From Bacillota bacterium (GTDB taxonomy: Bacteria > Bacillota_E > Sulfobacillia > Sulfobacillales > Sulfobacillaceae), in assembly GCA_021802375.1 (NCBI GenBank), contig JAKAAL010000160.1, positions 1-7,871 on the forward strand: DNA of 7,871 nt, written 5' to 3'. Positions within the stretch are counted from its first letter, which is position 1. The number at the start of each line of letters is the position of its first letter. The notes beneath the pieces were generated by a model. It did not search any database. It worked only from the letters and a program-made list of their open reading frames with translations, and had not been told where the DNA came from. This document shows, piece by piece, positions 1 through 6,019 of the stretch. The position numbers and the translations under genes are program-made.

Positions 1-49
1 CTCCCCATCCGCAATCGGTTCCATTCCTCGCTTTGACGTGATGGTTCCA

Positions 50-2113
50 TCATTTAACCCCGCGTAATACCAAAGCCCGGACCATTTTTCGAATAGGGGA
101 TTTAATGGGTTTAGGCACAAATCGAGCCACAAAAAGAACCAACCGCACCGGTTTACTCTGGAGCAATCGCTCGCGTAGCCAAATTTCATGGGGCAGATTG
201 TCATAGCCTCGTGATGGTAAGGTGAGTTCGCGATCTAACACGAAGGCCCCGCTGGTCCCGAGTAGCTCCTCGTGTTTTCGCCACAGTTGCCGATACATGG
301 TGACTCGACGCTCATAGGTGGTGGTCCGCACCATCGAGGAGTTGTGTACCCGGTAGATATAGCCTTCGCGAGGGAGCACCTCTCCGGTATATCCCGCCTT
401 GGCAAACCGAATCGCCAGGTCCCAGTCTTCCCAGCCAAACACGAAACTTTCATCGTAGCCTTGGAGCGCTTCAAACACCTCGCGATGAATGATAAGTCCC
501 GCATGCGCTTGGTTTTCTGCCAGGATCGTGGGCAAGTAGATATCCTGGGGACCCCAAAGCCCTTTAATCTCGCCCCAGTAGCGAAGAATTGGGTACACCG
601 CGGAGAGCTCGGGGTGTGCCCGGAGCGCCGCCACTCCGTCCCGGATCAGGTTTCGTTGTAACAAGTCATCGGCATCACAAAACGCTAAGTACTCCCCGGC
701 GGCCATGCGGGCTCCATAATTCCGCGCCCCGGGCAGGCCAGAATTGGTCTTATGGAACACCCGAATCCGTTCATATTGTTGACCCAGCCGGTCCAGAAGG
801 AGAGAGAAGCTGCCGTCCGTGGAGCCATCATCTATTAATAACATTTCGTAATCGGGATAGTCGAGCTGGTTTAAACTTTTTACCGTGTCCTCAATGGTTG
901 ACGCCGCATTAAAACACGGTACCACAATGCTCACCAGAGGCCACTCGGGCTCTGGTGCCCCGGGTATCCTGTCAGGTCGTACCAGTGTGGCGTAGTCAAA
1001 GTGAGGCGTTGTTTCGAACTCCCGATACCGCGCCCGGGCCGCATGCCCGACATGTTCGACAATGGTGGGTTCGTTGATGACTTGCAGCAGCGCCTGATCC
1101 AAGTCGGTGGGATCCAGTGGGTCCACCAAGATGCCAGCTCCATCCTCCAGCATCTCACGCATCCCCCCATGACGAGAGGCCACGATGGCTTTGCCGTACG
1201 ACATCGCTTCTAAACATACATTAGGCCAATTCTCAAAGCGGCTCGGAAACACGACGGCCGTGGCTGCCTCATATTCGCGGGTTAATGCATCGCGGTGCAC
1301 CGGACCCACGAATTCGAAGGCTTGGGTCAACTCTGTCGGGATCTTCCGGAGCAGGTAGAACCGGTAGGAGATTTCTTGGCGCCAGGTATCCCCGCCGACC
1401 AGCCGCACTCGGAACCGGGCTCCCGCGGTCAAGAGTCGTACAGCTGAGTCAATTAAGAGGTCCACACCTTTGCGATGCTCCATGCGCCCCACATAGAGTA
1501 GAACCGGTGTCGTGTCACGAGGCGGCCGTGGGGCCATGCGAGTCGTAAATTGCGGCATGGGGTGCGTCTTTATGATGTATTCCCTAGGGATCTCATGATG
1601 ATACAGGTCTCTTAGATCTTGACTGGGGACCGTCACCCGATCGGCATACTTCAATGCATAGCGTTCGATGGTAAAGATAGCTTGACGGTATAGTACGGTA
1701 AATTCTTCATTGAGGCGGTCGCACAGTTCGAGCGACATGTGGCTATGTACCACAAGCGTCACATCCGAAAATTCACCGAGTAACCGCTTCGCTTTGACGG
1801 CAAAATAGGCTTCGCCTTGATATTCCGGAAATTCTATGAGATCAAAATGCCGTTCCTGATGAAGGTGCCGCAGTTTCTTATAAAGCTGGTAGGAATACCC
1901 ATGAGGATCGGTCTTAAAGCCTTCAATGCTTTTAATGGTCTGGACGTCAAAACCATCCGGATGTCGCATGAGTTCAATCTTTTTGCCTTCGGTGACAACC
2001 AGTACGCTGTGTCCTTGTTCCACGAGAACCTGGGCCACTGCACGAACATAGACGCCAATACCACCAGAGGGATTAAAACCCGGGAATTCTCGACTACAGA
2101 GGACAATATTCAT
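50..2113 (-). CDS. Bifunctional glycosyltransferase, GT4 domain fused to GT2 domain
   Basis: This 687-aa protein joins two glycosyltransferases and probably builds cell-surface or capsular glycan in the cytoplasm from nucleotide-sugar donors. Residues 1-375 are a GT-B fold GT4 enzyme: glycine-rich GGIGVY at 17-22, donor-binding GRMEHRKG at 209-216, and the E-x7-E pair E294/E302. Residues 390-600 are a GT-A fold GT2 enzyme: VSIVVPCFN at 394-402, IDDGSTD at 427-433, the metal-binding DAD at 480-482, and a WEDWD segment at 561-565 where the catalytic base is expected. The C-terminal 80 residues are basic and amphipathic and may touch the membrane. The ATG start is fixed by the GT4 N-terminus (MNIVLCSREFPG), although only a distant GAGG lies upstream. 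It is the last gene of the minus-strand block. Domain assignments are firm; donor and acceptor cannot be read from sequence. Confidence 0.93.
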   Translation of the reverse strand: MNIVLCSREFPGFNPSGGIGVYVRAVAQVLVEQGHSVLVVTEGKKIELMRHPDGFDVQTIKSIEGFKTDPHGYSYQLYKKLRHLHQERHFDLIEFPEYQGEAYFAVKAKRLLGEFSDVTLVVHSHMSLELCDRLNEEFTVLYRQAIFTIERYALKYADRVTVPSQDLRDLYHHEIPREYIIKTHPMPQFTTRMAPRPPRDTTPVLLYVGRMEHRKGVDLLIDSAVRLLTAGARFRVRLVGGDTWRQEISYRFYLLRKIPTELTQAFEFVGPVHRDALTREYEAATAVVFPSRFENWPNVCLEAMSYGKAIVASRHGGMREMLEDGAGILVDPLDPTDLDQALLQVINEPTIVEHVGHAARARYREFETTPHFDYATLVRPDRIPGAPEPEWPLVSIVVPCFNAASTIEDTVKSLNQLDYPDYEMLLIDDGSTDGSFSLLLDRLGQQYERIRVFHKTNSGLPGARNYGARMAAGEYLAFCDADDLLQRNLIRDGVAALRAHPELSAVYPILRYWGEIKGLWGPQDIYLPTILAENQAHAGLIIHREVFEALQGYDESFVFGWEDWDLAIRFAKAGYTGEVLPREGYIYRVHNSSMVRTTTYERRVTMYRQLWRKHEELLGTSGAFVLDRELTLPSRGYDNLPHEIWLRERLLQSKPVRLVLFVARFVPKPIKSPIRKMVRALVLRGVK

Positions 2114-2399
2114 GGAAAATTGGTGTACACCTCACTCAGTTACTGTCAGATACGGTTGATCCGAATAACCGGTCCGAAATGTCTTTTGTCATTCTAACAA
2201 ATCCGTCACGCTTCGAAAAACGTGTAAATTGTTCCCCTTTTGGCACCATTTGTCGTATAGCGATCCGGGCCCATCTTTAAAGTCATGGGCACACTCCACG
2301 TCGGATCCCGCGGCGGCGAGATGCTCCGTGTCATCTTGGGTGCGCCATGTTGGTCATCGTTTTTCATCTGGCCTATCCGAAACAGGGGAAAGGTCCGCC
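2114..2399. other. Intergenic spacer between lipoprotein and glycosyltransferase
   Basis: No credible gene is visible in these 286 bases; the short open frames have no recognisable protein content. On the minus strand a TAGAAT hexamer (2191-2196) could be a -10 box for the glycosyltransferase, but no good -35 box stands 16-18 bases upstream. A GCCCAT/ATGGGC inverted repeat (2269-2274 and 2285-2290, 10-base loop) lies downstream of the lipoprotein stop. It has no T-run, so I do not call it a terminator. Confidence 0.5.
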
Positions 2400-3236
2400 T
2401 TAATACCCAATGGCACGCCCACTCAGTTGTTGATAAAGATCGGACAAAATGGTGTTGGCCAGTGCTTGATCCGTGGGCGGTGCAATCACGGATCCGCTGA
2501 AGAAGAGGCCACCTGGACGACTGTCTCTCGATAAGTTCACATCTTCAAATGTCCAATCTTCGAGACCGTGCGCCATTTTGTAGCCATAGGTCACCAAGTG
2601 ATGGTTCCGATACGCGAAGGAGACGTAGTGCCCCAAAGACGAGAGCATAGGGCCGGTATAAGGTCCGCCATACGACGCGGATGCCTGTTGCGAGCTCTTA
2701 AAAAAGGCCGCCGACCCATCGACGGCGCACCCTGCGCAGGCAGGCGCATCCGACACGGTCACCTGCAGGTTTCCTTTGGTCAGGTCGAGATTCCACGAAC
2801 CATCGGCCCCCACGGAGGGATGATGACTGTCCATTCCCGAAATCCCTAAAACATAAATGGGTTGCGCGGCGTCCGCATGCAGTGCATAAGCCACCAACAA
2901 AGAAGACACGGCACTGGGGACAGGCATTGACACGCGGTTGGGGATAGTCAGCGCACTAGGTGATGACGCCCCATAGGTGGGATGCAGCATCACTACAGAT
3001 AGCGCACTCAAAGTACCCGCGGGTGTCATGGCGGGCAAGGTGGCGGGACCCAAGGGAGTGTTTTGGCCAAAGATCGCCGCAAAATTCGGCGGCGCCGATT
3101 TTGAGGGCGACGACACGGCCCTTGAACTTGCGGGGGGCGTCGATACGCTTGACCCACCTGCAGCACTCACTCCACATCCACTAAGGAGAAAAAGGCTTAC
3201 GCCCATGATGGCTCCATACACACGCGTCGTTATCAC
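2400..3236 (-). CDS. Putative secreted lipoprotein, function unknown
   Basis: A protein of about 278 aa that I do not recognise as a named family. From the chosen GTG start it has a lipoprotein signal: MITTR, a hydrophobic stretch VYGAIMGVSLFL, and lipobox L-S-G-C with the lipidated cysteine at residue 21. It should therefore be exported by Sec and anchored to the outer face of the membrane. A Ser/Ala/Pro-rich linker follows, then a globular region with Gly- and aromatic-rich segments and a CAGC pair that could form a disulfide. I chose GTG at 3236 because GGGGAG (3247-3252) stands 10 bases upstream. In-frame ATGs at 3260 and 3269 would give longer signal peptides with weaker binding sites. 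The frame stays open to 3407, but that extension enters the insertion sequence. The mobile element ends about 73 bases upstream, so native expression signals may have been displaced. Confidence 0.75.
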   Translation of the reverse strand: MITTRVYGAIMGVSLFLLSGCGVSAAGGSSVSTPPASSRAVSSPSKSAPPNFAAIFGQNTPLGPATLPAMTPAGTLSALSVVMLHPTYGASSPSALTIPNRVSMPVPSAVSSLLVAYALHADAAQPIYVLGISGMDSHHPSVGADGSWNLDLTKGNLQVTVSDAPACAGCAVDGSAAFFKSSQQASASYGGPYTGPMLSSLGHYVSFAYRNHHLVTYGYKMAHGLEDWTFEDVNLSRDSRPGGLFFSGSVIAPPTDQALANTILSDLYQQLSGRAIGY

Positions 3237-3246
3237 TAAGGGCACA

Positions 3247-3252
3247 CTCCCC
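3247..3252 (-). promoter_or_regulatory. Ribosome binding site deciding the lipoprotein start
   Basis: GGGGAG on the minus strand, 10 bases before GTG 3236. It favours this GTG over the upstream ATGs at 3260 and 3269, and it gives a signal peptide of ordinary length (20 residues before the lipobox cysteine). Confidence 0.5.
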
Positions 3253-3321
3253 AAACGCATTTCATCCATAATAACGTCGAATGATGGTCTGTGGTTACGA
3301 ATTTTTATCAGATGCGCCGTA

Positions 3322-3347
3322 AAACTTCGCCGTTCAGGGCGGAGTTT
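3322..3347. repeat. Left-end subterminal hairpin of the insertion sequence
   Basis: Ten paired positions (AAACTTCGCC with GGCGGAGTTT, including one T-G wobble) around a 6-base loop GTTCAG. It overlaps the last codons of tnpA, as expected in compact elements. In this family the transposase TnpA recognises such hairpins on one strand. Confidence 0.85.
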
Positions 3348-3750
3348 CTTGTTGCTCGATGTATTGTGTGATGATCGACAGGGGGGCTCCTCCAGCCGAC
3401 CCGGCAAAATAACGGGGGGACCAGAGGCTCCCGCCCCACAACGCGCGTTCGATGAGAGGATAGTGCTTTTTGCGGATCAGGCGGGATGAGACGCCCTGGA
3501 GGCTATTGACCCGTCGAGAAATCGCGACTTTTGGCGGGTAGGTGATGAGCAAATGGACATGATCCCGCGCGCCATCGAATGCTTCCCCGGGGGCTTCGAA
3601 GTCCTGACGCACGTCAGATAAAATCGTGCGCCAGTCTTCGAGCATTTCTTTCGTGAAGACCAGACGCCGATACTGGGCCACAAAGACCCAATGCACATGA
3701 CGGTTGATAACACCATGTCTGCCGGTTCGGTAATCGCTTGAATGGGCCAT
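3334..3750 (-). CDS. tnpA: IS200/IS605 family transposase TnpA (HUH/Y1 single-strand transposase)
   Basis: This 138-aa protein is the usual length for a Y1 transposase, the dimeric enzyme that excises and inserts the element as single-stranded DNA. Visible signatures are the N-terminal strand (GRHGVINRHVHWVFVAQYRR, residues 10-29), the metal-binding HUH motif H64-V-H66 in ARDHVHLL, and the catalytic tyrosine Y130 in ITQYIEQQ near the C-terminus. All active-site residues are present and the frame is intact, so the enzyme could be functional. The ATG at 3750 fits the family N-terminus; the upstream GGGT is a weak ribosome binding site, in keeping with low transposase expression. It is divergent from tnpB with only 50 bases between the two starts, and its 3' end lies inside the left-end hairpin. 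Confidence 0.93.
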   Translation of the reverse strand: MAHSSDYRTGRHGVINRHVHWVFVAQYRRLVFTKEMLEDWRTILSDVRQDFEAPGEAFDGARDHVHLLITYPPKVAISRRVNSLQGVSSRLIRKKHYPLIERALWGGSLWSPRYFAGSAGGAPLSIITQYIEQQETPP

Positions 3751-3766
3751 AGACCCAACGTAGAAT
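3738..3766 (+). promoter_or_regulatory. Candidate tnpB promoter
   Basis: TTGAAT (3738-3743) and TAGAAT (3761-3766) are separated by exactly 17 bases, four and five matches to the sigma-A consensus. Transcription would begin near 3773, about 28 bases before the tnpB ATG at 3801, which has AGGGG just upstream. The -35 box lies inside the first codons of divergent tnpA, so the two genes share control space. Confidence 0.5.
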
Positions 3767-3800
3767 AGACGTAGCGGTTCGTCAAGAAAGCAGGGGTTCC

Positions 3801-4999
3801 ATGCAAGAGACGACTGTCTTCACCTATCGTGTGTCCTTGTCCCCTACGGAGTGGGCGAAAGCCTCGGACGCTCGTCGTGCCGCCGGTGACGTGTGGACGC
3901 GTTTGGTCAAAATGCACCGTTTCTGTCGGCGACGACAGTGGCCGTGGCCGACAGAATCCCGACTCAGGCCCATTTCAAACGCCGGTTTCCGTTACACTCG
4001 CAAACCGTCCAAGCCCTCATCGAGAAGTTCTGTGCCACGATTGACGGGGTCCGGACGAAACGCCGGAACGGCGATCAGCAGGCGCGGTATACTTGGCGGT
4101 TCCGCCGATACTTTAACCCAATTTTTAAGGGCCAAGCGCTGAAAATAGAAGGATCGCATCTGCTCTTACCCCGGGGACGGGGACGAGACCCGATTCGGGT
4201 GCATCTCCCGGAGGTGTTGCCCACCGGGCAAGTGGTGCAAGCGGAGTTGGGGTTTGGCGAGATCTATCTGACCATCACCCGTGAGATTCCGGAGCCCACA
4301 CCCGCATCCTCCGGCAAAGCCGGAGGCCTCGATATCGGGGTTATTCATCTCGGCATGGTCTCCGACGGCCACGAGGCGTTAGCCATATCCGGTCGGGGCC
4401 TCCGATCCGTCAAGCAGGGCCGTGCGAAAGCACGGGCCACGCTCCGAAAGAAGCGAGCCCGCACGAAACCCGGGTCGCGACGGCGCAAGCGCCTGAATCG
4501 TGCCCGGCATCGCGGGAGTCAAAAAGTCGAACGGGTCAGGCGCAATGTCCTCCATCATGCGGCCAACCTGATCGTGGCATTTTGTCTCGCCACCGGTATC
4601 CGCATTCTGTATGCTGGGGATCTCGGTACGCTCAACTACCACAAACGGCATCACCGTTCCCGGCGGACGAACCAAGAGGTCGGAGCCTTGGAATTTGGAC
4701 GGTTCGAACAGTACTTAGCCTACAAGCTCCGTCGTCATGGCATTGCACTCATCAAAATCAGCGAAGCGTACACGTCCCAAACGTGTCCGCACTGTGGCCA
4801 CCTCAACAAGGTGGCGGGCCGCACCTACCGCTGTCGTGCCTGTGGCTATCGGGCGCACCGGGATGGGGTCGGCGCGGTGAACATCCTCAACAAGGGGATG
4901 CATGGGGCGATTCGCCCCGGGGAGTTCTTGGCACCCCAACGGATCACGTATCGCCGTCCCGTTCCCCTCCAGGGAACGTCAAGGCGTAGTGGCGGCTGA
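3801..4999 (+). pseudogene. tnpB: TnpB, RNA-guided RuvC-like nuclease of IS200/IS605, frameshifted
   Basis: TnpB is a programmable nuclease guided by an RNA from the element's right end. The N-terminus (MQETTVFTYRVSLSP to RRRQWPWPTES) is read from ATG 3801. The rest, from AHFKRRFPLHSQ onward, lies in the -1 frame. The change falls between about 3960 and 3968; one extra base (CTCAG to CTCCAG) would give a continuous 399-aa protein of normal length. The downstream frame alone opens at GTG 3893 (368 aa) but lacks the true N-terminal domain. In its numbering, RuvC-I is D147 (GLDIGV), the zinc finger is C298/C301/C314/C317, and RuvC-III is D324 (AHRDGVGA). The usual RuvC-II glutamate is replaced by G242 (YAGDLG); E291 in SEAYTSQTC is the likely substitute. 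I see no clear slippery heptamer, so a real indel is more likely than programmed frameshifting. Confidence 0.85.
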
Positions 5000-5128
5000 A
5001 CCCCGCCGATGTTGCTGGTGGGATAAGCGGTGGCGAGTCAGGAGGAGCACTCCCAGGGTCTTACGACCCGCCGACGCAGCCACGGTGGTTCCCCCAGAAT
5101 CTCCGGCCGTCAGGCCGGGGAGGTTCAA
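4997..5128 (+). ncRNA. Candidate omegaRNA (reRNA) scaffold at the element's right end
   Basis: In this family the guide RNA for TnpB comes from the tnpB 3' end through the right end, and the guide is the flanking DNA. Here about 130 non-coding bases separate the tnpB stop from the right end. They hold GGGTC-TTAC-GACCC (5056-5069) and the terminal CCGGCC-GTCA-GGCCGG hairpin (5103-5118). The 5' end is unknown and may lie inside tnpB. The guide would begin at 5129 and match the 3' end of the adjacent toxin gene. The call rests on position and hairpins only. Confidence 0.55.
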
Positions 5129-5379
5129 ATGCTTCGCCTCGGGGCAACACCGCCTGGATAAGCATGATTTCTATATCCGCATGAACAAGTTGGTACAGGA
5201 CTCTCCACTCACCCACGCGTAAACGATACGCGCCATCCGCGTTGGTCAGACGCGTCGCCACGGCCCGTCTCGGCGAATGCCTCAATGGCTCGTGTAATCC
5301 GCACGACCAGAGGGTTGAACCGATCCAACCGCCGAATGTCCTTGACGGCCCCTTGGGCCCATCTAATCTCGTACCTCAA
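5061..5379 (-). pseudogene. RelE/ParE-type toxin, frameshifted and cut at its 3' end by the insertion sequence
   Basis: RelE-type toxins are ribosome-associated mRNA nucleases and ParE types poison gyrase; the subtype is not decidable here. The gene starts at TTG 5379, overlapping the antitoxin stop (TTGA), and reads LRYEIRWAQGAVKDIRRLDR through ETGRGD. The homologous continuation RLTNADGAYRLRVGEWRVLY to LPRGEA lies in another frame, so a one- or two-base indel sits near 5247-5256. The second break is the mobile element. The native end RGEAYKNS-stop is split between 5129 and 3308-3295, and the reading frame now runs into the element as RGEAF plus an unrelated tail (EPPRPDGRR...) to a stop at 5061. 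Repaired, the protein would be about 88 aa, normal for the family. It is unlikely to be an active toxin unless the indel is a sequencing error. Confidence 0.82.
5097..5128 (+). repeat. Right-end hairpin and cleavage signals of the insertion sequence
   Basis: GAAT (5097-5100) is followed directly by a GC-rich hairpin (CCGGCC 5103-5108, loop GTCA, GGCCGG 5113-5118, with outer CTCC/GGAG as an alternative pairing), then TTCAA at 5124-5128. The order of guide tetranucleotide, hairpin and cleavage site is that of characterised IS200/IS605 right ends, and GAAT with TCAA matches IS608. Confidence 0.8.
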
Positions 5380-5630
5380 AGATTCAGTTCTCTTTTTAGT
5401 TCGTCCATCGAGGTCGTTCGTCCTGTCCTAAAATCCTCATCCGCCCGTGCGGCGCGTTCTCTCTCCTCATCCGTTAGCGGTTCATCATCAAGCGGCGCGT
5501 TTTCAAGTGCCCAACGAACAGGATCGTTCCCTACGTCTCGAATAAATTCCAGATATCTGCGCGCCGCCTTGAGTTCATTTTCAGGGAGTTCATCCACCAA
5601 ACGTCGCAGTTCTTCCCGCTCCACGTTCAC
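5376..5630 (-). CDS. Putative type II antitoxin (RelB/PHD-like)
   Basis: An 84-aa acidic protein that should bind and neutralise the neighbouring RelE-type toxin and repress its own operon. Its N-terminal helix-rich part (REELRRLVDELPENELKAAR, then RYLEFIRDVG) resembles a class of small antitoxins seen beside RelE toxins. The charged C-terminal part (LTDEERERAARADEDFRTGR to LKRELNL) looks like the flexible toxin-wrapping segment. No ribbon-helix-helix or Phd domain can be named with certainty. I chose GTG 5630 because AAGGAGG (5639-5645) lies 8 bases upstream; the in-frame TTG at 5636 would be only 2 bases from it. The stop overlaps the toxin's TTG start, which implies translational coupling. 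The frame is intact although the toxin is broken, so it may persist as an orphan regulator. Confidence 0.75.
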   Translation of the reverse strand: MNVEREELRRLVDELPENELKAARRYLEFIRDVGNDPVRWALENAPLDDEPLTDEERERAARADEDFRTGRTTSMDELKRELNL

Positions 5631-5638
5631 AAACAAGC

Positions 5639-5645
5639 CCTCCTT
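5639..5645 (-). promoter_or_regulatory. Ribosome binding site setting the antitoxin start
   Basis: AAGGAGG on the minus strand, a near-perfect anti-16S match. Its 8-base gap to GTG 5630 is ideal, whereas TTG 5636 is too close, so the GTG start is preferred. Confidence 0.6.
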
Positions 5646-5692
5646 TCACGCATAGACGCAAAAGACCCCCGTCCCGACAACTGAACAAGGCA

Positions 5693-5720
5693 ATTATAAC
5701 GCGGGTAGCTTGTTTTTGAA
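5693..5720 (-). promoter_or_regulatory. Candidate promoter of the toxin-antitoxin operon
   Basis: A perfect TATAAT (5698 down to 5693 on the minus strand) has TTCAAA 16 bases upstream (5720-5715; four of six matches). An alternative -35 is TTTTCA with an 18-base gap. Transcription would start near 5686, leaving a leader of about 55 bases before the antitoxin. The -35 box lies inside a palindrome, suggesting autoregulation. Confidence 0.5.
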
Positions 5721-5727
5721 AAACAGG
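5709..5727. promoter_or_regulatory. Palindromic operator candidate of the toxin-antitoxin operon
   Basis: CTTGTTTTTGAAAAACAGG is symmetric about the central G at 5718, with eight of nine arm positions complementary. It covers the -35 region of the operon promoter, where an antitoxin or antitoxin-toxin complex would be expected to bind. The binding protein is inferred, not shown. Confidence 0.45.
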
Positions 5728-5978
5728 AACGCCGCCCGCTTCGCGTTGCGAATAGCGGACGATCCGGCAGGCCGAGGTCTCCGCCGCATTGTATTTAGAT
5801 GAAGCAGAAGACCACCCAACCGTAGATTGCAAATAGCCGTAATTACTAATCATCGTGTTGCCCCCAAGGTATAATGGAGGCGGCGGAAGGCCAAAACGCT
5901 GCTGAAACACTACCGGCGTGGCGGCTCCGGAGGAGACTTCCTGTATAGTCGCGAACTGTCTCCTGTGGGCTTCTGGAT
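5728..5978. other. Intergenic spacer between divergent gene blocks
   Basis: I see no convincing gene in these roughly 250 bases. A minus-strand frame open from 5910 to 5590 overlaps the antitoxin promoter and has no recognisable content. On the plus strand TATAAT (5870-5875) is a perfect -10 hexamer that could serve the nucleotidyltransferase gene, with a leader of about 100 bases. The best -35 at 17 bases (TAATCA, 5847-5852) matches only three of six. Confidence 0.45.
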
Positions 5979-6019
5979 GAGGAGGGGTTGCACTGGGGGT
6001 ATCGGAAGACGGACCACGT

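Larger units (their letters stand above)
3309..5128. mobile_element. IS200/IS605-family element, IS605-like with divergent tnpA and tnpB
   Basis: A 1820-bp element with the standard parts of its group: a Y1 transposase gene on the minus strand, tnpB on the plus strand, no terminal inverted repeats or target duplication, and an imperfect hairpin near each end. The left boundary is placed after TTTAT (3304-3308), 13 bases before the left hairpin. The right boundary is placed after TTCAA (5124-5128), just beyond the right hairpin, with the guide-like GAAT (5097-5100) directly 5' of that hairpin. GAAT/TCAA is the pair known from IS608. Joining the flanks gives a TAT codon and restores a RelE-type C-terminus ending RGEAYKNS-stop, which supports both boundaries independently. 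Such elements move as single-stranded circles and insert 3' of a short TT-rich target. A base or two of ambiguity at the left edge remains. Confidence 0.87.

Noticed and set aside
2269..2290. Terminator for the lipoprotein gene
   Set aside because: The GCCCAT/ATGGGC stem is short, has a 10-base loop and lacks a following T-run on the minus strand.
2287..3250. Repeated GGGCACACTCC at 2287-2297 and 3240-3250
   Set aside because: A single 11-base match flanking the lipoprotein gene, with no extension and no role suggested by position; chance is sufficient.
2400..3407. Lipoprotein starting at 3407 (335 aa)
   Set aside because: The extra N-terminus is read through the insertion sequence end and its hairpin, overlaps tnpA, and would put a lipobox at residue 78. 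An internal start gives a proper signal peptide.
3893..4999. tnpB read as an intact 368-aa gene from GTG 3893
   Set aside because: Its first 25 or so residues (MDAFGQNAPFLSATT...) are not TnpB-like, while the real N-terminal domain is present in another frame from ATG 3801 with a promoter and ribosome binding site. A frameshifted gene explains the data better.
5590..5910. Minus-strand open frame of 106 aa over the antitoxin promoter
   Set aside because: No recognisable motif and no ribosome binding site, and it overlaps the antitoxin start and its promoter. It looks like chance.
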